Positions 1-10,025 are shown, counted from the stretch's first letter. The stretch: DNA of 64,000 nt from Rubellimicrobium sp. (GCA_020852925.1 JADYZU010000027.1:1-64000); one strand, 5' to 3'. The notes: generated from the sequence alone by a model not told the origin. Program-made: numbers and translations.

Positions 1-128
1 AATCCCTCGGTTTGCCTCCGGCGGGGGTATTTGGGGCAAAGGTGAATGGGGCCCCCTTCATCTTTGCCGAAATACCCCGGGGGGGAGGCCCGCGAGGGCC
101 CGGGGGGGCAGCGCCCCCCCGCCCGGCC
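1..128 (-). repeat. Composite intergenic palindromic repeat, copy A (downstream of eda)
   Basis: CTCCGGCGGGGGTATTTGGGGCAAAGGTGAATGGGGCCCCCTTCATCTTTGCCGAAATACCCCGGGG plus GGGGGGGCAGCGCCCCCCC hairpin; near-identical to reverse complement of 11719-11895. Confidence 0.9.
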
Positions 129-779
129 TCAGCCCGGGCGCAGCGCCAGGGCCGCGCGCGCGAGGGCGGAGATGCGGTCCCAGTCGCTTGCGGCCAGGGC
201 GTCGGCGGGGGCAACCCAGGATCCGCCCACGCACATGACATTCGGCAGCGCGAGCCAGGCCGTGGCCGTGCCCGCGCCGATGCCGCCGGTCGGGCAGAAC
301 CGCATCTGCGGCAGCGGTCCCGCCCAGGCGCGCAGCACCGCGGGGCCGCCGTTCGCCTCGGCGGGAAAGAACTTGGCCACGGTGATCCCGCGCTCCAGCA
401 GGCGCATCGCCTCGGAGGGGGTCGCCGTGCCGCACAGGATCGGCAGCCCGTTGGCCAGCGCGGCATCGACCAGCCGGTCGGTCACCCCGGGCGAGACGCC
501 GAAGGACGCGCCGGCGGCGCAGGCCGCCTCGACATCGGCCGGGCCGAGCAGCGTGCCCGCGCCCACCACCGCGCCCGCGACCCCGGCCATCAGCCGGATC
601 GCCTCGAGCGCGGCGGGCGTGCGCAGCGTCACCTCGAGCGCCGGCAGCCCGCCCGCGACCAGCGCCCGGGCCAGGGGATCGGCCTGGTCGGCGTCCTCGA
701 CCACCAGCACCGGCACCACCGGGGCGAGGGCGCAGATGCGGGCGATCCGCGTGGAGGCGTCATGAGGGTCGAGTGTCAT
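129..779 (-). CDS. eda: 2-dehydro-3-deoxy-6-phosphogluconate aldolase (KDPG aldolase)
   Basis: 216 aa; VVGAGTLLG, KFFPAEANGG, FCPTGGI motifs; adjacent to edd. Confidence 0.95.
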   Translation of the reverse strand: MTLDPHDASTRIARICALAPVVPVLVVEDADQADPLARALVAGGLPALEVTLRTPAALEAIRLMAGVAGAVVGAGTLLGPADVEAACAAGASFGVSPGVTDRLVDAALANGLPILCGTATPSEAMRLLERGITVAKFFPAEANGGPAVLRAWAGPLPQMRFCPTGGIGAGTATAWLALPNVMCVGGSWVAPADALAASDWDRISALARAALALRPG

Positions 780-2593
780 CCGTTTCCTCCATTGAACAGC
801 GCGGCGGCACCCGTGGTCGCCGGGCCGACCGCATCGCGGAAAATCCCGAAGAGTTCGCGCCCCATCCCCGCGCCATGGGCGGCGATGTCGTAGGTTCCCG
901 GCGCGCGGCCGGCAAGGTCCGCCATCACCTCGAGCCGCCCGGCCGCGATGTCGAGGCGGATCATGTCGCCGTCCTGGATGCGGCCGATCGCGCCGCCGCA
1001 GGCCGCCTCGGGGCTGGTGTGGATCGCCGAGGGCACCTTGCCCGAGGCCCCCGACATGCGCCCGTCGGTGACCAGCGCCACCTTCAGCCCCCGGTCGATC
1101 AGGTTCGAGAGCGCGGGGATCAGCGAATGCAGTTCCGGCATCCCGCGCGCCGCCGGTCCCTGCCAGGGGACGACGAACACGGTGTCCGAGGTGATCTCGC
1201 CCGCGCGGACCGCGCGCTTCACCGCGTCCTGGTCGCAGAACACCCGGGCCGGAGCCTCGATCAGGCGGTTTCCGGGCGCCACCGCCGAGGCCTTGATCAC
1301 CGATTCGCCCAGGTTGCCCGAGAGGCGCGCGATGCCGCCGCTGGGCAGGAACGGATCGGAAAGCGGGCGCAGGATCGCGCTGTTGTGGGACTGCGCCGGG
1401 CCCGCGACCTCGATCAGGCTGTCGCCCGCCAGCCGGGGTTCGCGCGTGTAGCGCTCGAGGCCGGGGCCGGCGACGGTGGTCACATCCGCATGCAGCAGCC
1501 CGCCCGCAAGCAGTTCCCCGATCAGGAAGGCAAGGCCGCCCGCCGCGTGGAAATGGTTCACGTCGGCCAGGCCGTTCGGATAGACCTTGAGCAGGAGCGG
1601 CACCACTTCGGAGATGGCGGCGAAATCCTCGAGCCGCAGGTCGATCCCGGCGGCGCGGGCCATGGCCGGCAGATGCATGACCAGATTGGTGGACCCGCCC
1701 GAGGCCATGAGGCCGACGATGCCGTTCACGAAGGCGCGTTCGTCGAGGATCCCGGCCACCGGGGTATGTTCCGTCCCCCGCGCGGTGATGGCGAGCGCGC
1801 GCGCGACCGCGGCGCGCGTCAGCGCCTCGCGCAGCGGGGTGCCGGGATTGACGAAAGAGGCGCCGGGCAGGTGCAGGCCCATGAATTCCATGAGCATCTG
1901 GTTGGTGTTGGCGGTGCCGTAGAAGGTGCAGGTGCCGGGGCCGTGGTAGGTGGCCCTCTCGGCCGCCATCAGTTCGTCGCGGCCGATCTCGCCGGCGGCG
2001 AAACGCTGGCGCACCGCGCTGGTCACGCCGTTCGACTGGCCCGAGGTCATCGGCCCCGCCGGGACGAAGATCGCCGGGACATGGCCGAAGGTCGCGGCGG
2101 CGATGACGAGGCCGGGCACGATCTTGTCGCAGACCCCCAGAAAGAGCGTGGCGTCAAAGCAGTTGTGCGAGAGCGCGACCGCCGCCGACAGCGCGATCAC
2201 CTCGCGCGAGAAGAGCGACAGTTCCATTCCCGGCTGGCCCTGGGTCACGCCGTCGCACATCGCCGGCACCCCGCCCGCGACCTGCGCGGTGGCGCCCAGG
2301 GCGCGGGCGGTGGCGCGGATCAGTTCGGGGTAATGTTCATAGGGCTGATGCGCCGAGAGCATGTCGTTGTAGGCGGTGACGATCCCGAGGTTCGCCACCT
2401 GTCCCCCCGCGATCGCGGCCTGATCGGCGCCGGCCGCGGCCACGGCATGGGCCATGTTCGAGCACGACAGATGCGCTCGCGCCGGGCCTGCGGCGCGCGC
2501 CGCCTCCATCCGGGCAAGATAGGCGCTGCGACCGGGGGCGCTGCGGGCGCGGATGCGGTCGGTGACGGCGGCGATGGCGGGGTGCAGGGTCAT
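776..2593 (-). CDS. edd: phosphogluconate dehydratase
   Basis: 605 aa IlvD/Edd family; [26 protein letters not shown]; 4-nt overlap with eda. Confidence 0.96.
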   Translation of the reverse strand: MTLHPAIAAVTDRIRARSAPGRSAYLARMEAARAAGPARAHLSCSNMAHAVAAAGADQAAIAGGQVANLGIVTAYNDMLSAHQPYEHYPELIRATARALGATAQVAGGVPAMCDGVTQGQPGMELSLFSREVIALSAAVALSHNCFDATLFLGVCDKIVPGLVIAAATFGHVPAIFVPAGPMTSGQSNGVTSAVRQRFAAGEIGRDELMAAERATYHGPGTCTFYGTANTNQMLMEFMGLHLPGASFVNPGTPLREALTRAAVARALAITARGTEHTPVAGILDERAFVNGIVGLMASGGSTNLVMHLPAMARAAGIDLRLEDFAAISEVVPLLLKVYPNGLADVNHFHAAGGLAFLIGELLAGGLLHADVTTVAGPGLERYTREPRLAGDSLIEVAGPAQSHNSAILRPLSDPFLPSGGIARLSGNLGESVIKASAVAPGNRLIEAPARVFCDQDAVKRAVRAGEITSDTVFVVPWQGPAARGMPELHSLIPALSNLIDRGLKVALVTDGRMSGASGKVPSAIHTSPEAACGGAIGRIQDGDMIRLDIAAGRLEVMADLAGRAPGTYDIAAHGAGMGRELFGIFRDAVGPATTGAAALFNGGNG

Positions 2594-2655
2594 GGCGGGC
2601 TCCGGGGCGCGGGCATTCGGGCGGATGGGGCGGGTTGCGGGAGGGCCCTAGCAGA

Positions 2656-2675
2656 TGTTGTTAGCGCTAACAACA
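2656..2675. promoter_or_regulatory. LacI-family-type operator upstream of edd
   Basis: Perfect 20-bp palindrome TGTTGTTAGCGCTAACAACA, 63 bp upstream of edd start codon. Confidence 0.8.
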
Positions 2676-2846
2676 GTTCGGTGACACGGATCGCTGACAT
2701 GCCGATGCCGGCGCGCGCAGGATAGGGCCGGGGCGGCGCGATTGCATCCCTCCCTCTGTCCGGGTCATGGCCCGCCGGTTGCGATCCAGCGCCCGCCGCC
2801 TGCGATCCGGGCTTTCGCGGCGGGGCCGGGCGCGGTAGAGGGCGCA

Positions 2847-4058
2847 ATGACCGTCGATGCCGCATCCCGCCCGCCCTATCCGCGTGTCCGCCTCTCGCCC
2901 AGGGCCGAGGCGCGCGCCATCCGTCACGGATTCCCCTGGGTCTATGCCGGGGAGCTGGTCCTTGACCGGCGCACGAAGGCGCTGGCGGCGGGGACGATAG
3001 CCGTGCTCGAGGAACCGGGGGGCGCCCCCCTTGGCGTGGTCACGGTGAACACCGGATCGAAGATCGTGGCGAGGATGCTCGATCAGGATGCGGGCGCGCG
3101 CATCGACCGCGCCTGGATCGCCGGGCGGATCGCGCAGGCGCTGGCGCATCGCGCGCGCCTTTACGACGCGCCCTTCTACCGGCTGGTCCATGCCGAAGCC
3201 GACGGCCTGCCGGGCGTGGTGATCGACCGGTTCGGCGCGGTTGCGGTGGTGCAGCCCAATGCCGCCTGGGCGCAGGCCATGGCCGCCGACATCGCTGCGG
3301 CGCTGGTCGCGGTCACGGGCGTGTCGACGGTGATCCTGAACGGGCAGGGCCGGGCGCGCGCGCTCGAGGGATTGGCCGAGGAGATGGCGGTGCTGCACGG
3401 CGAGGCGCCCGCGGGGCCGGTGCCGGTGCCGATGAACGGCGCCACCTACATGGCCGATCTGCGGACCGGGCAGAAGACCGGGCTTTTCTATGACCAGCGG
3501 CCGAACCATGCCTTTGTCGCGGGGCTGGCGCGGGGGGGGCGGGTTCTGGACGTGTTCGCGCATGTGGGCGGATTCGCCCTGGCCGCGCTGGCGGCGGGGG
3601 CGGAATCGGCGCTGGCGGTGGACGGATCGGCGGCCGCTCTTGACCTGGCGCGGCAGGGCGCGCTGGCCGGGGGGACGGGCGCGCGCCTGGAGACGCGGCA
3701 GGGCGATGCCTTTGACGTGCTCGAGGCGCTTGGCGCCGAGGGGGCGCGGTTCGATGTGGTGATCTGCGATCCGCCGGCCTTTGCGCCGGCGAAGCCCGCG
3801 CTCGAGTCGGGGCTGCGCGCCTATGAGCGGGTGGCGCGGCTGGCGGCGCCGCTGGTGGCGGAGGGCGGCTATCTGTGCCTCTGTTCCTGTTCGCATGCCG
3901 CCGATCTGGCGCAGTTCCGCGCCGCCTCGGCGCGCGGGATCGGCCGGGCCGGGCGGCGCGGGCCGATCGTCTGGACCGGGTTCGCCGGGCCCGACCATCC
4001 GGTGCTGCCGCAACTGGCGCAGAGTGGCTATCTCAAGGCGCTGGTGTTTCGTCTCTGA
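2847..4058 (+). CDS. class I SAM-dependent rRNA methyltransferase (RlmI/RlmL-C-like, PUA + methyltransferase)
   Basis: PRVRLSPRAEARAIRHGFPWVYAGEL PUA-like N-terminus; GLFYDQRPNH, VLDVFAHVGGFAL, CDPPAFAP; start chosen inside ORF 2742-4058. Confidence 0.85.
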   Translation: MTVDAASRPPYPRVRLSPRAEARAIRHGFPWVYAGELVLDRRTKALAAGTIAVLEEPGGAPLGVVTVNTGSKIVARMLDQDAGARIDRAWIAGRIAQALAHRARLYDAPFYRLVHAEADGLPGVVIDRFGAVAVVQPNAAWAQAMAADIAAALVAVTGVSTVILNGQGRARALEGLAEEMAVLHGEAPAGPVPVPMNGATYMADLRTGQKTGLFYDQRPNHAFVAGLARGGRVLDVFAHVGGFALAALAAGAESALAVDGSAAALDLARQGALAGGTGARLETRQGDAFDVLEALGAEGARFDVVICDPPAFAPAKPALESGLRAYERVARLAAPLVAEGGYLCLCSCSHAADLAQFRAASARGIGRAGRRGPIVWTGFAGPDHPVLPQLAQSGYLKALVFRL

Positions 4059-4066
4059 GGCTGGCG

Positions 4067-4618
4067 ATGCGGGTGCTCATCGACGCGAATGTGCTTTATC
4101 CCACGGTGCTGCGCGAGATCGTGCTGGGCTGTGCGCAGGCCGGCCTGTTCGAGCCGCGCTGGTCGGCGCGGATCGCGGGCGAGTGGATCCATGCGGCGGG
4201 GCGGCTGTCGCCCGAGCAGCGGGTCCTGGCCGAAGGCGAGGTCGCGCTGGCCGAGGCGCGGTTCCCGCGCGCGCGGGTGGACGCGCGGGTGGAGGTGGGG
4301 CAGGGCATCGAGGAGCGGCTCTGGCTGCCGGATCCGGGCGATGTCCATGTCCTGGCCGCGGCGATCGCGGGGCATTGCGATGCGATCCTGACCATGAATG
4401 CCCGCGATTTCCCGCGCGACGTGCTGGCGGCCGAGGGGATCGAACGGCGCGATCCGGACGGGTTCCTGTGCGATCTGGCGCTGCGGTCCGGCGCGGCGGT
4501 GGCGGCGGTGGTCGATGCCGCGGTGGCCGAGGCCGCGCGCCTGTCGGGCGAGGGCTGGGACCGGCGGCGGCTGTTGCGCAAGGTCGGACTGCACCGGCTG
4601 GCGCGGGTTCTGGGCTGA
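4067..4618 (+). CDS. solitary PIN-domain protein
   Basis: MRVLIDANVLYP N-terminus with PIN acidic residue; DVHVLAAAIAGHCDAILTMNARDFP. Confidence 0.8.
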   Translation: MRVLIDANVLYPTVLREIVLGCAQAGLFEPRWSARIAGEWIHAAGRLSPEQRVLAEGEVALAEARFPRARVDARVEVGQGIEERLWLPDPGDVHVLAAAIAGHCDAILTMNARDFPRDVLAAEGIERRDPDGFLCDLALRSGAAVAAVVDAAVAEAARLSGEGWDRRRLLRKVGLHRLARVLG

Positions 4619-4620
4619 GG

Positions 4621-4672
4621 CCCCGGGGCGCTGCCCCGGACCCCGGGGTATTTCGGGCAAAGAGGAAGATCA
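4621..4672 (+). repeat. Intergenic repeat/terminator-like element, copy B
   Basis: CCCCGGGGCGCTGCCCCGG..CCCCGGGGTATTTCGGGCAAAGAGGAAG immediately after PIN gene stop. Confidence 0.7.
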
Positions 4673-5410
4673 GGCGCGCGGTTCGGGCGGACGGACGGCG
4701 GGCGGGCGGAGGGCGGGCGGGCGGGCCGCCGGGGCCCAGCGGGCGATGTTGCCCCGGATGCGGGCGATGCGGTCGGCCGTGGGGGGGTGGGTGGCGGTCC
4801 AGGCGGCGCTGACCGCGCCGCCGGTACCGGTCAGGCGGTCGAGTTTCTCGAGCAGGGCGACCTGGGCGCCGGCGTCGATGCCGGACTTGAGCAGGAGCGC
4901 GGTGGCCCAGGCATCGGCCTCGTATTCGTCGGCGCGCGAGAGGCGCGCAGCCAGCAGCGTGGTGGCCAGCCCGGCCAGCCAGCCGCCGAGACCGGGCAGG
5001 AGCCGGGTGAGGAAGGCCGCGAGCACCGCGCGCAGGGCGTTCTGGCCCGAGAAATCGATCATGCGCCGGCGGGTGTGGCCCAGCGCGACATGGCCCAGTT
5101 CATGGGCCACGACCGAGGCGAGTTCCTCGGCGGTGACCTGGCCCGCGCGGAAGGCGTCGTGCAGGCCGCGGGTGATGTAGATGCGCCCGTCGGCGGCGGC
5201 GAGGCCGTTCACCGGGGCGATGTCGTAGAGGTTGACCGCCAGCCGCGGCAGGTCGAGCGCGCGGGCGAGGCGGGTCATGACCGGAGCGAGCGCCGGATCG
5301 GCCAGCGGCCGCGAGCGCGCGTCGAGTTCGGCCCTGGTGCGCCAGGCCGCGAACCGCCAGGCGACAAGGCCGTAGAGCACCGCAAGCAGGATCGGGGCAA
5401 GGCGCAGCAT
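4670..5410 (-). CDS. M48 family metallopeptidase
   Basis: HELGHVALGH zinc motif, DEYEADAWA; N-terminal hydrophobic helix. Confidence 0.9.
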   Translation of the reverse strand: MLRLAPILLAVLYGLVAWRFAAWRTRAELDARSRPLADPALAPVMTRLARALDLPRLAVNLYDIAPVNGLAAADGRIYITRGLHDAFRAGQVTAEELASVVAHELGHVALGHTRRRMIDFSGQNALRAVLAAFLTRLLPGLGGWLAGLATTLLAARLSRADEYEADAWATALLLKSGIDAGAQVALLEKLDRLTGTGGAVSAAWTATHPPTADRIARIRGNIARWAPAARPPALRPPAVRPPEPRA

Positions 5411-5458
5411 GGGGCCGATATGGGGCCGGCGGCGCGCGGGGTCAATGCGGCGGGCGCC

Positions 5459-5629
5459 TCAGCCCGCCATCCGGCCCAGCACCACGGTGACGACCACCCC
5501 CGCCACCGCGAGGGTGAGGGCCGTGACCGCCCCCCATTGCGCCATGTCGGCCGCGGTGCCGCCGCGCCTGCGGGCGGCCGCGGCGCCGAGGACGGCGCCG
5601 AGCGCGAGTCCGATGACGGGAAACAGCAT
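5459..5629 (-). CDS. small hydrophobic protein (56 aa)
   Basis: MLFPVIGLALGAVLGAAAARRRGGTAADMAQWGAVTALTLAVAGVVVTVVLGRMAG; two predicted TM stretches; below the ORF-track length cut-off. Confidence 0.6.
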   Translation of the reverse strand: MLFPVIGLALGAVLGAAAARRRGGTAADMAQWGAVTALTLAVAGVVVTVVLGRMAG

Positions 5630-5632
5630 GGT

Positions 5633-7063
5633 TCAGCCCCGGTTGGCCGGGCTCAGCAGGGCGATCTCGCGCTGGCGGGCCCGGACTTCGATGTCGGAGC
5701 CAAGGCCGTAGCGCCCCCAGGCGAGGCTGTCCAGCCTTGCCTCGGCGGCCTCGTCCGGGCGGTCGAGCAGGGCGAGGGCCTCGGCGCGGAACATGAGAAG
5801 CTGGGCGAGGAGCGCGGCGTTGCGGTAGCCGCGCGCGGTGGGGATCGATTCATCGGTGAGGGCGAGAACCTGCGCGGCATCGCCGTCGCGCAGGGCGAAG
5901 GCGGCCAGTTGCAGCGCGACACTGGCCTCGTGCAGGCGGGTCTCGGGCGCGGCGGCGTAGATGCGCCGCGCCTCGAGGAAGGCGCCGCGCGCCAGATCGG
6001 GCGCGACCCCGGCCACGAGCCGCCCGTAGACATAGAGCGCAAAGCCCTTGCGCGGCCCGTCCCAGCCGAAGGCCCGGGCGAGGTTCACGGCGAGTTCCGC
6101 CGAGGCGCGCCGGTTGGCCGGCAGGTCGCGGGCGGAGAGCGCGGTCTCGATCGCGTCGATCCAGTCGCGCGAGGTATCGTTCACCGGCCGGCCCGGGCGG
6201 TTGCCGGCCGGGTTCAGCCGCCCGAGCAGCGCCGGCAGCCGCACCGCCACATCGCCGCGGGTCATGCCGTTGCGCAGTTCCGGCGCATAATAGGCGCGCA
6301 GCACCAGCATGTCGAAGCCGGTCAGGACCGCGTGGATGTTGTCGTCGTTGAAGATGGAATCGGGCAGGCGATAGAGATCGTTCAGCGGCCCGAGCGCCTG
6401 CGACAGTTCCTCGTGCAGGCAGTCGCGGATCTCCTGCGGGGCGACATCGGCGGGCACGAAGACGGTGGCGCGGTCGCGGCGGGTCAGCGTGGCCCAGTCG
6501 ACCTGCGGCGTGCGGCGGGCGGCGCGGAATTCCTCCCAGCTTCCGACGCGGGGCACGACGAAACAGGCGGCGCGCGGCACGGCGCGCTGCAATTCGGCGC
6601 GGGGCAGGGCCTCGATGGTGATGGCGGCATCGGGGGCGCCGGTGAGAAAGATGTCGATCCCGGCCTCGCTGCGCAGCCGGTCGAGCAGTTCGCGCAGGTC
6701 GGGGACCAGCGTGGGCGGCACGGCGCCGGCGACGCGCACGCTGACCGGGCCTTCGAACCGGGTCAGGACCGGCAGGCTGCGCCCCGATTCCGTGCGAAAG
6801 GCGAGGTCGAGGAAATCCTGCGCGATCTCGTCATTGGCGCGGGTCGGCGGGGCGGCGGCGGCGGGGGCGAAGGTCTGCATCGGCGGCAGCGATCCGGTCA
6901 TGACCGCGGCGCGCGCCACCGGGCGCGGGTCGGGGCCGGGCGAACAGGCCGACAGGAGCGCGATGAGCGCCACCGTGACGCGCCGCGCCCTGCGGGCGGC
7001 CAACGCGCCGCCGCCGTTCATCCCGCCCGCTGTCCGAACCGACATGCCGGTCACTCCTGCCAT
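5633..7063 (-). CDS. DUF2927-like lipoprotein/secreted protein
   Basis: Lipobox-like ALIALLSACSPG; CLHEELSQALGPLNDLYRLPDSIFNDDN; start inside ORF 5633-8188 (alternative 7045). Confidence 0.8.
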   Translation of the reverse strand: MAGVTGMSVRTAGGMNGGGALAARRARRVTVALIALLSACSPGPDPRPVARAAVMTGSLPPMQTFAPAAAAPPTRANDEIAQDFLDLAFRTESGRSLPVLTRFEGPVSVRVAGAVPPTLVPDLRELLDRLRSEAGIDIFLTGAPDAAITIEALPRAELQRAVPRAACFVVPRVGSWEEFRAARRTPQVDWATLTRRDRATVFVPADVAPQEIRDCLHEELSQALGPLNDLYRLPDSIFNDDNIHAVLTGFDMLVLRAYYAPELRNGMTRGDVAVRLPALLGRLNPAGNRPGRPVNDTSRDWIDAIETALSARDLPANRRASAELAVNLARAFGWDGPRKGFALYVYGRLVAGVAPDLARGAFLEARRIYAAAPETRLHEASVALQLAAFALRDGDAAQVLALTDESIPTARGYRNAALLAQLLMFRAEALALLDRPDEAAEARLDSLAWGRYGLGSDIEVRARQREIALLSPANRG

Positions 7064-7555
7064 CCGCTTCACCCGCACCCCGACTGCCGCCCGAGATGGG
7101 CGCGGACGGGGAACGGAGAAGGCATTCCCGTGGCAGCGGGCGCCGGAGCCGATCCTGACGGATCCGCCCGGCCCTGCGCCATGCCCGCCGTCGCGCCGGG
7201 CCGGGCCCCGGGGCGGGAACGCGGACGACTGGGGCACGGGCGCCACAGTGGCCTTGTGTCCGGCGGCGCCGGGGCCGCTAGATCTGGAATCGCCGGGCGG
7301 GGCGGCCGCTTGCGGCCGGGCCGGCGCGGCGGCCGCCTGCGAATCGGGCCGGGCGTTTGCCGCACCGATTCCCGCACCGATTCCCGGGCCGGCGCCGCTG
7401 GTGGCCGGGGGGACGGTCGGGGGGCGGTCGGGGCGGCAATTGGGGGGGTGACACCGCGCGGGGCAGGCGATAAAGGGCTGCCACAGGTAGTTCGGGGTGC
7501 CGGGATGGCTGGTGACGTCAAGACCTTCTCGGTGCCGCAATCCGGAGGAACAGAG

Positions 7556-7978
7556 ATGAAGGCCGAGACCTTCCTGCCGGAGGATTATCGTCCCGCCGAG
7601 GACGAGCCCTTCATGAACGAGCGCCAGATCGAGTATTTCCGGCGCAAGCTGATCGCCTGGAAGGGCGAACTCCTGCGCGAGAGCCACGACACGATCGAGG
7701 GCATGAAGGACGGCACCCGCAACATTCCCGACATCGCCGACCGCGCCTCGGAAGAGACGGACCGCGCGCTCGAACTGCGCACCCGCGACCGGCAACGCAA
7801 GCTGGTGGCCAAGATCGACGCGGCGCTGCGCCGGATCGAGGATGGCGAATACGGCTATTGCGAGATCACCGGAGAGCCGATCAGCCTCAGGCGCCTCGAT
7901 GCGCGGCCGATCGCCACCATGACGCTCGAGGCGCAGGAGCGCCACGAGCGGCGCGAGAAGGTCCACCGCGACGACTGA
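7556..7978 (+). CDS. dksA: RNA polymerase-binding transcription factor DksA
   Basis: FMNERQIEYFRRKLIAWKGELL..DIADRASEETDRALELRTRDRQRKL..IEDGEYGYCEITGEPI; RBS GGAGG upstream. Confidence 0.95.
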   Translation: MKAETFLPEDYRPAEDEPFMNERQIEYFRRKLIAWKGELLRESHDTIEGMKDGTRNIPDIADRASEETDRALELRTRDRQRKLVAKIDAALRRIEDGEYGYCEITGEPISLRRLDARPIATMTLEAQERHERREKVHRDD

Positions 7979-7979
7979 G

Positions 7980-9152
7980 ATGGCGCCAGCCGATTGTGCG
8001 GTCATCGGCGGCGGGATCGCCGGGATGGCCACGGCCGCGGCCCTTGGCCGGGCGGGCGCCGGGCGGGTGCGGGTGTTCGAACAGGCGCCCGCGATCCGCG
8101 AATTCGGCGCGGGATTGCAGATTTCCCCCAATGGCGGCGCGGTGCTGGCCGCGCTCGGCCTTGGCCCCGAGGCGCGGGCGCGCGGCATCCATGCCCTCGC
8201 GGTCGAGCCGCGCGATGCCCTGACGGGGCGGGTGATCGGGCGCTTTGACCTGACGCGCGGGCCGGGCGAGCCCTACCGGTTCTTTCACCGGGCCGACCTT
8301 CTCGAGATGCTGCGCGAGGCCGCCGAACGCGCCGGGGCGGCGATCGTCACCGGCGCGCGCATCGACACCGTCACCGCCCGGGGGGCGCTGACCGGGCCGG
8401 ACGGGCGGATGCAGAGCCCGCGCCTGGTGGTGGGCGCGGACGGGATCCATTCGGTCGCGCGCGCCGCGCTGAACCCGCGCACGCGGCTGTTCTTTACCCG
8501 GCAGGTGGCCTGGCGCGCGATCGTGGCCGGGGACCATCCGCCCGTCGCCCGCATCTGGATGGCGCCGGGGCGCCATGTCGTGACCTATCCGCTGCCCGGC
8601 GGGCGGGTGAACATCGTCGCCGTGCGCGAGACCCGCGACTGGGCCGAAGAGGGCTGGCACCGCGAGGACGACCCCGCGAACCTGGCCCGCGCCTTTGCCG
8701 ATGGCGCGCCCGATCTGCGCGCGCTGTTCGGGCGGGTGCAGGACCTGCGGCTCTGGGGCCTGTTCCGCCATCCGGTGGCGGCGCGCTGGCATGGGGGCAG
8801 CCTTGCGCTGGTGGGGGATGCGGCGCATCCGACGCTGCCCTTCCTCGGGCAGGGGGCCAATCTCGCGCTCGAGGATGCCTGGGTGCTGGCGGCGCTGGCG
8901 GCGGGGGCGCGCGATGTGCCGGGCGCGCTGGCCCGCTATCAGGCGGCGCGTTCGGCCCGGGTCACGCGCGCGCTGGCGGCGGCCAATGGCAATGCGGTGA
9001 ACTACCATCTGTCCGGCCTGCGGCGCGGCATCGCGCATCTGGGTCTGGGCGCCATCGCCCGGATCGCGCCGGGGGCGTTCCTCGGGCGGCTGTCCTGGCT
9101 TTACGACCATGACGTGACCCGCGCCTTTCCCCCCGGCCCGTCCCCGGGCTGA
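7980..9152 (+). CDS. FAD-dependent monooxygenase (UbiH/salicylate hydroxylase-like)
   Basis: VIGGGIAGMATAAALGRAG Rossmann motif; LVGDAAHPTLPFLGQGANLALEDAW. Confidence 0.9.
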   Translation: MAPADCAVIGGGIAGMATAAALGRAGAGRVRVFEQAPAIREFGAGLQISPNGGAVLAALGLGPEARARGIHALAVEPRDALTGRVIGRFDLTRGPGEPYRFFHRADLLEMLREAAERAGAAIVTGARIDTVTARGALTGPDGRMQSPRLVVGADGIHSVARAALNPRTRLFFTRQVAWRAIVAGDHPPVARIWMAPGRHVVTYPLPGGRVNIVAVRETRDWAEEGWHREDDPANLARAFADGAPDLRALFGRVQDLRLWGLFRHPVAARWHGGSLALVGDAAHPTLPFLGQGANLALEDAWVLAALAAGARDVPGALARYQAARSARVTRALAAANGNAVNYHLSGLRRGIAHLGLGAIARIAPGAFLGRLSWLYDHDVTRAFPPGPSPG

Positions 9153-9163
9153 GGCCGCGCCGC

Positions 9164-9979
9164 TCAGGCGTCGATCTCGATCCAGACCGGAACGTGATCC
9201 GAGGGCCGCTCGCGCGCGCGCAGGTCACGCTCGATGCCGGCGCCGGTCAGCAGGTCGGCGGCCTGCGGCGAGACAAGCCAGTGGTCGATGCGGATGCCGT
9301 CGTTGCGCTCCCAGGCGGCACGCTGGAAATCCCAGTAGGAATAAAGCCCGTCCGACTGGTCGAAAAGGCGCAGCGCATCGTGATAGCCCAGGTTCAGCAC
9401 CCGCCGGAAGGCCGCGCGCGACGGCGGCAGCGCCAGCGCGTCAAGGGCCCAGGCGGCGGGGCGGGCGGCGTCGCGGTCCTCGGGGATCACGTTCCAGTCC
9501 CCGCCCAGCAGCACCGGCTCTTCGGTGGCCAGCAGTGCGCGCGCCCGCGTCAGAAGCCGCGCCATCCAGGCCAGCTTGTAATCGTATTTCGGCCCCGGCG
9601 CCGGATTGCCGTTCGGCAGGTAAAGCCCGCAGATCCGCAGCGCGCGCCGGCCCACGACCGTGGCCTCGATCCAGCGCGCCTGTCCGTCGCCCGCGCCATC
9701 CGGCCCGATTCCCGGCCCGCTCTCCGGCCCGTTCTCCGGCAGGCCGCGCACCACATCCTCGAGCGGCAGGCGCGACAGGATCGCCACGCCGTTGAAACTC
9801 TTCTGGCCATGGGTGGCCAGGTGATAGCCGCGCTCCTCGAACGGCTCGCGCGGGAAGGAGTCGTCGGTCGCCTTGATCTCCTGAAGCACCGCCACGTCGG
9901 GCGCCGAGGACTCGAGCCATTCAAGCACCCGCTCGAGCCGGGCCTTGATGCCGTTCACGTTGTAGGTGGCGATCCTCAT
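9164..9979 (-). CDS. xthA: exodeoxyribonuclease III
   Basis: MRIATYNVNGIKARLERVLEWL; LQEIKA; GGDWNVIPED; RPSDHVPVWIEI. Confidence 0.94.
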   Translation of the reverse strand: MRIATYNVNGIKARLERVLEWLESSAPDVAVLQEIKATDDSFPREPFEERGYHLATHGQKSFNGVAILSRLPLEDVVRGLPENGPESGPGIGPDGAGDGQARWIEATVVGRRALRICGLYLPNGNPAPGPKYDYKLAWMARLLTRARALLATEEPVLLGGDWNVIPEDRDAARPAAWALDALALPPSRAAFRRVLNLGYHDALRLFDQSDGLYSYWDFQRAAWERNDGIRIDHWLVSPQAADLLTGAGIERDLRARERPSDHVPVWIEIDA

Positions 9980-10025
9980 GCCCGCCCCCCATCCCGCAAC
10001 CCGGCCCGCAGATCGGCCCGCGCCC

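Noticed and set aside
773-2725. 650-aa plus-strand ORF antisense to edd
   Set aside because: Overlaps edd entirely; no recognisable domain, GC-bias artefact
4067-4618. Type II toxin-antitoxin (VapBC) locus
   Set aside because: No antitoxin-like ORF upstream or downstream; PIN gene appears coupled to a methyltransferase instead
4787-7978. 1063-aa plus ORF
   Set aside because: Only its C-terminal 140 aa is real (DksA); the rest is antisense to M48 and DUF2927 genes
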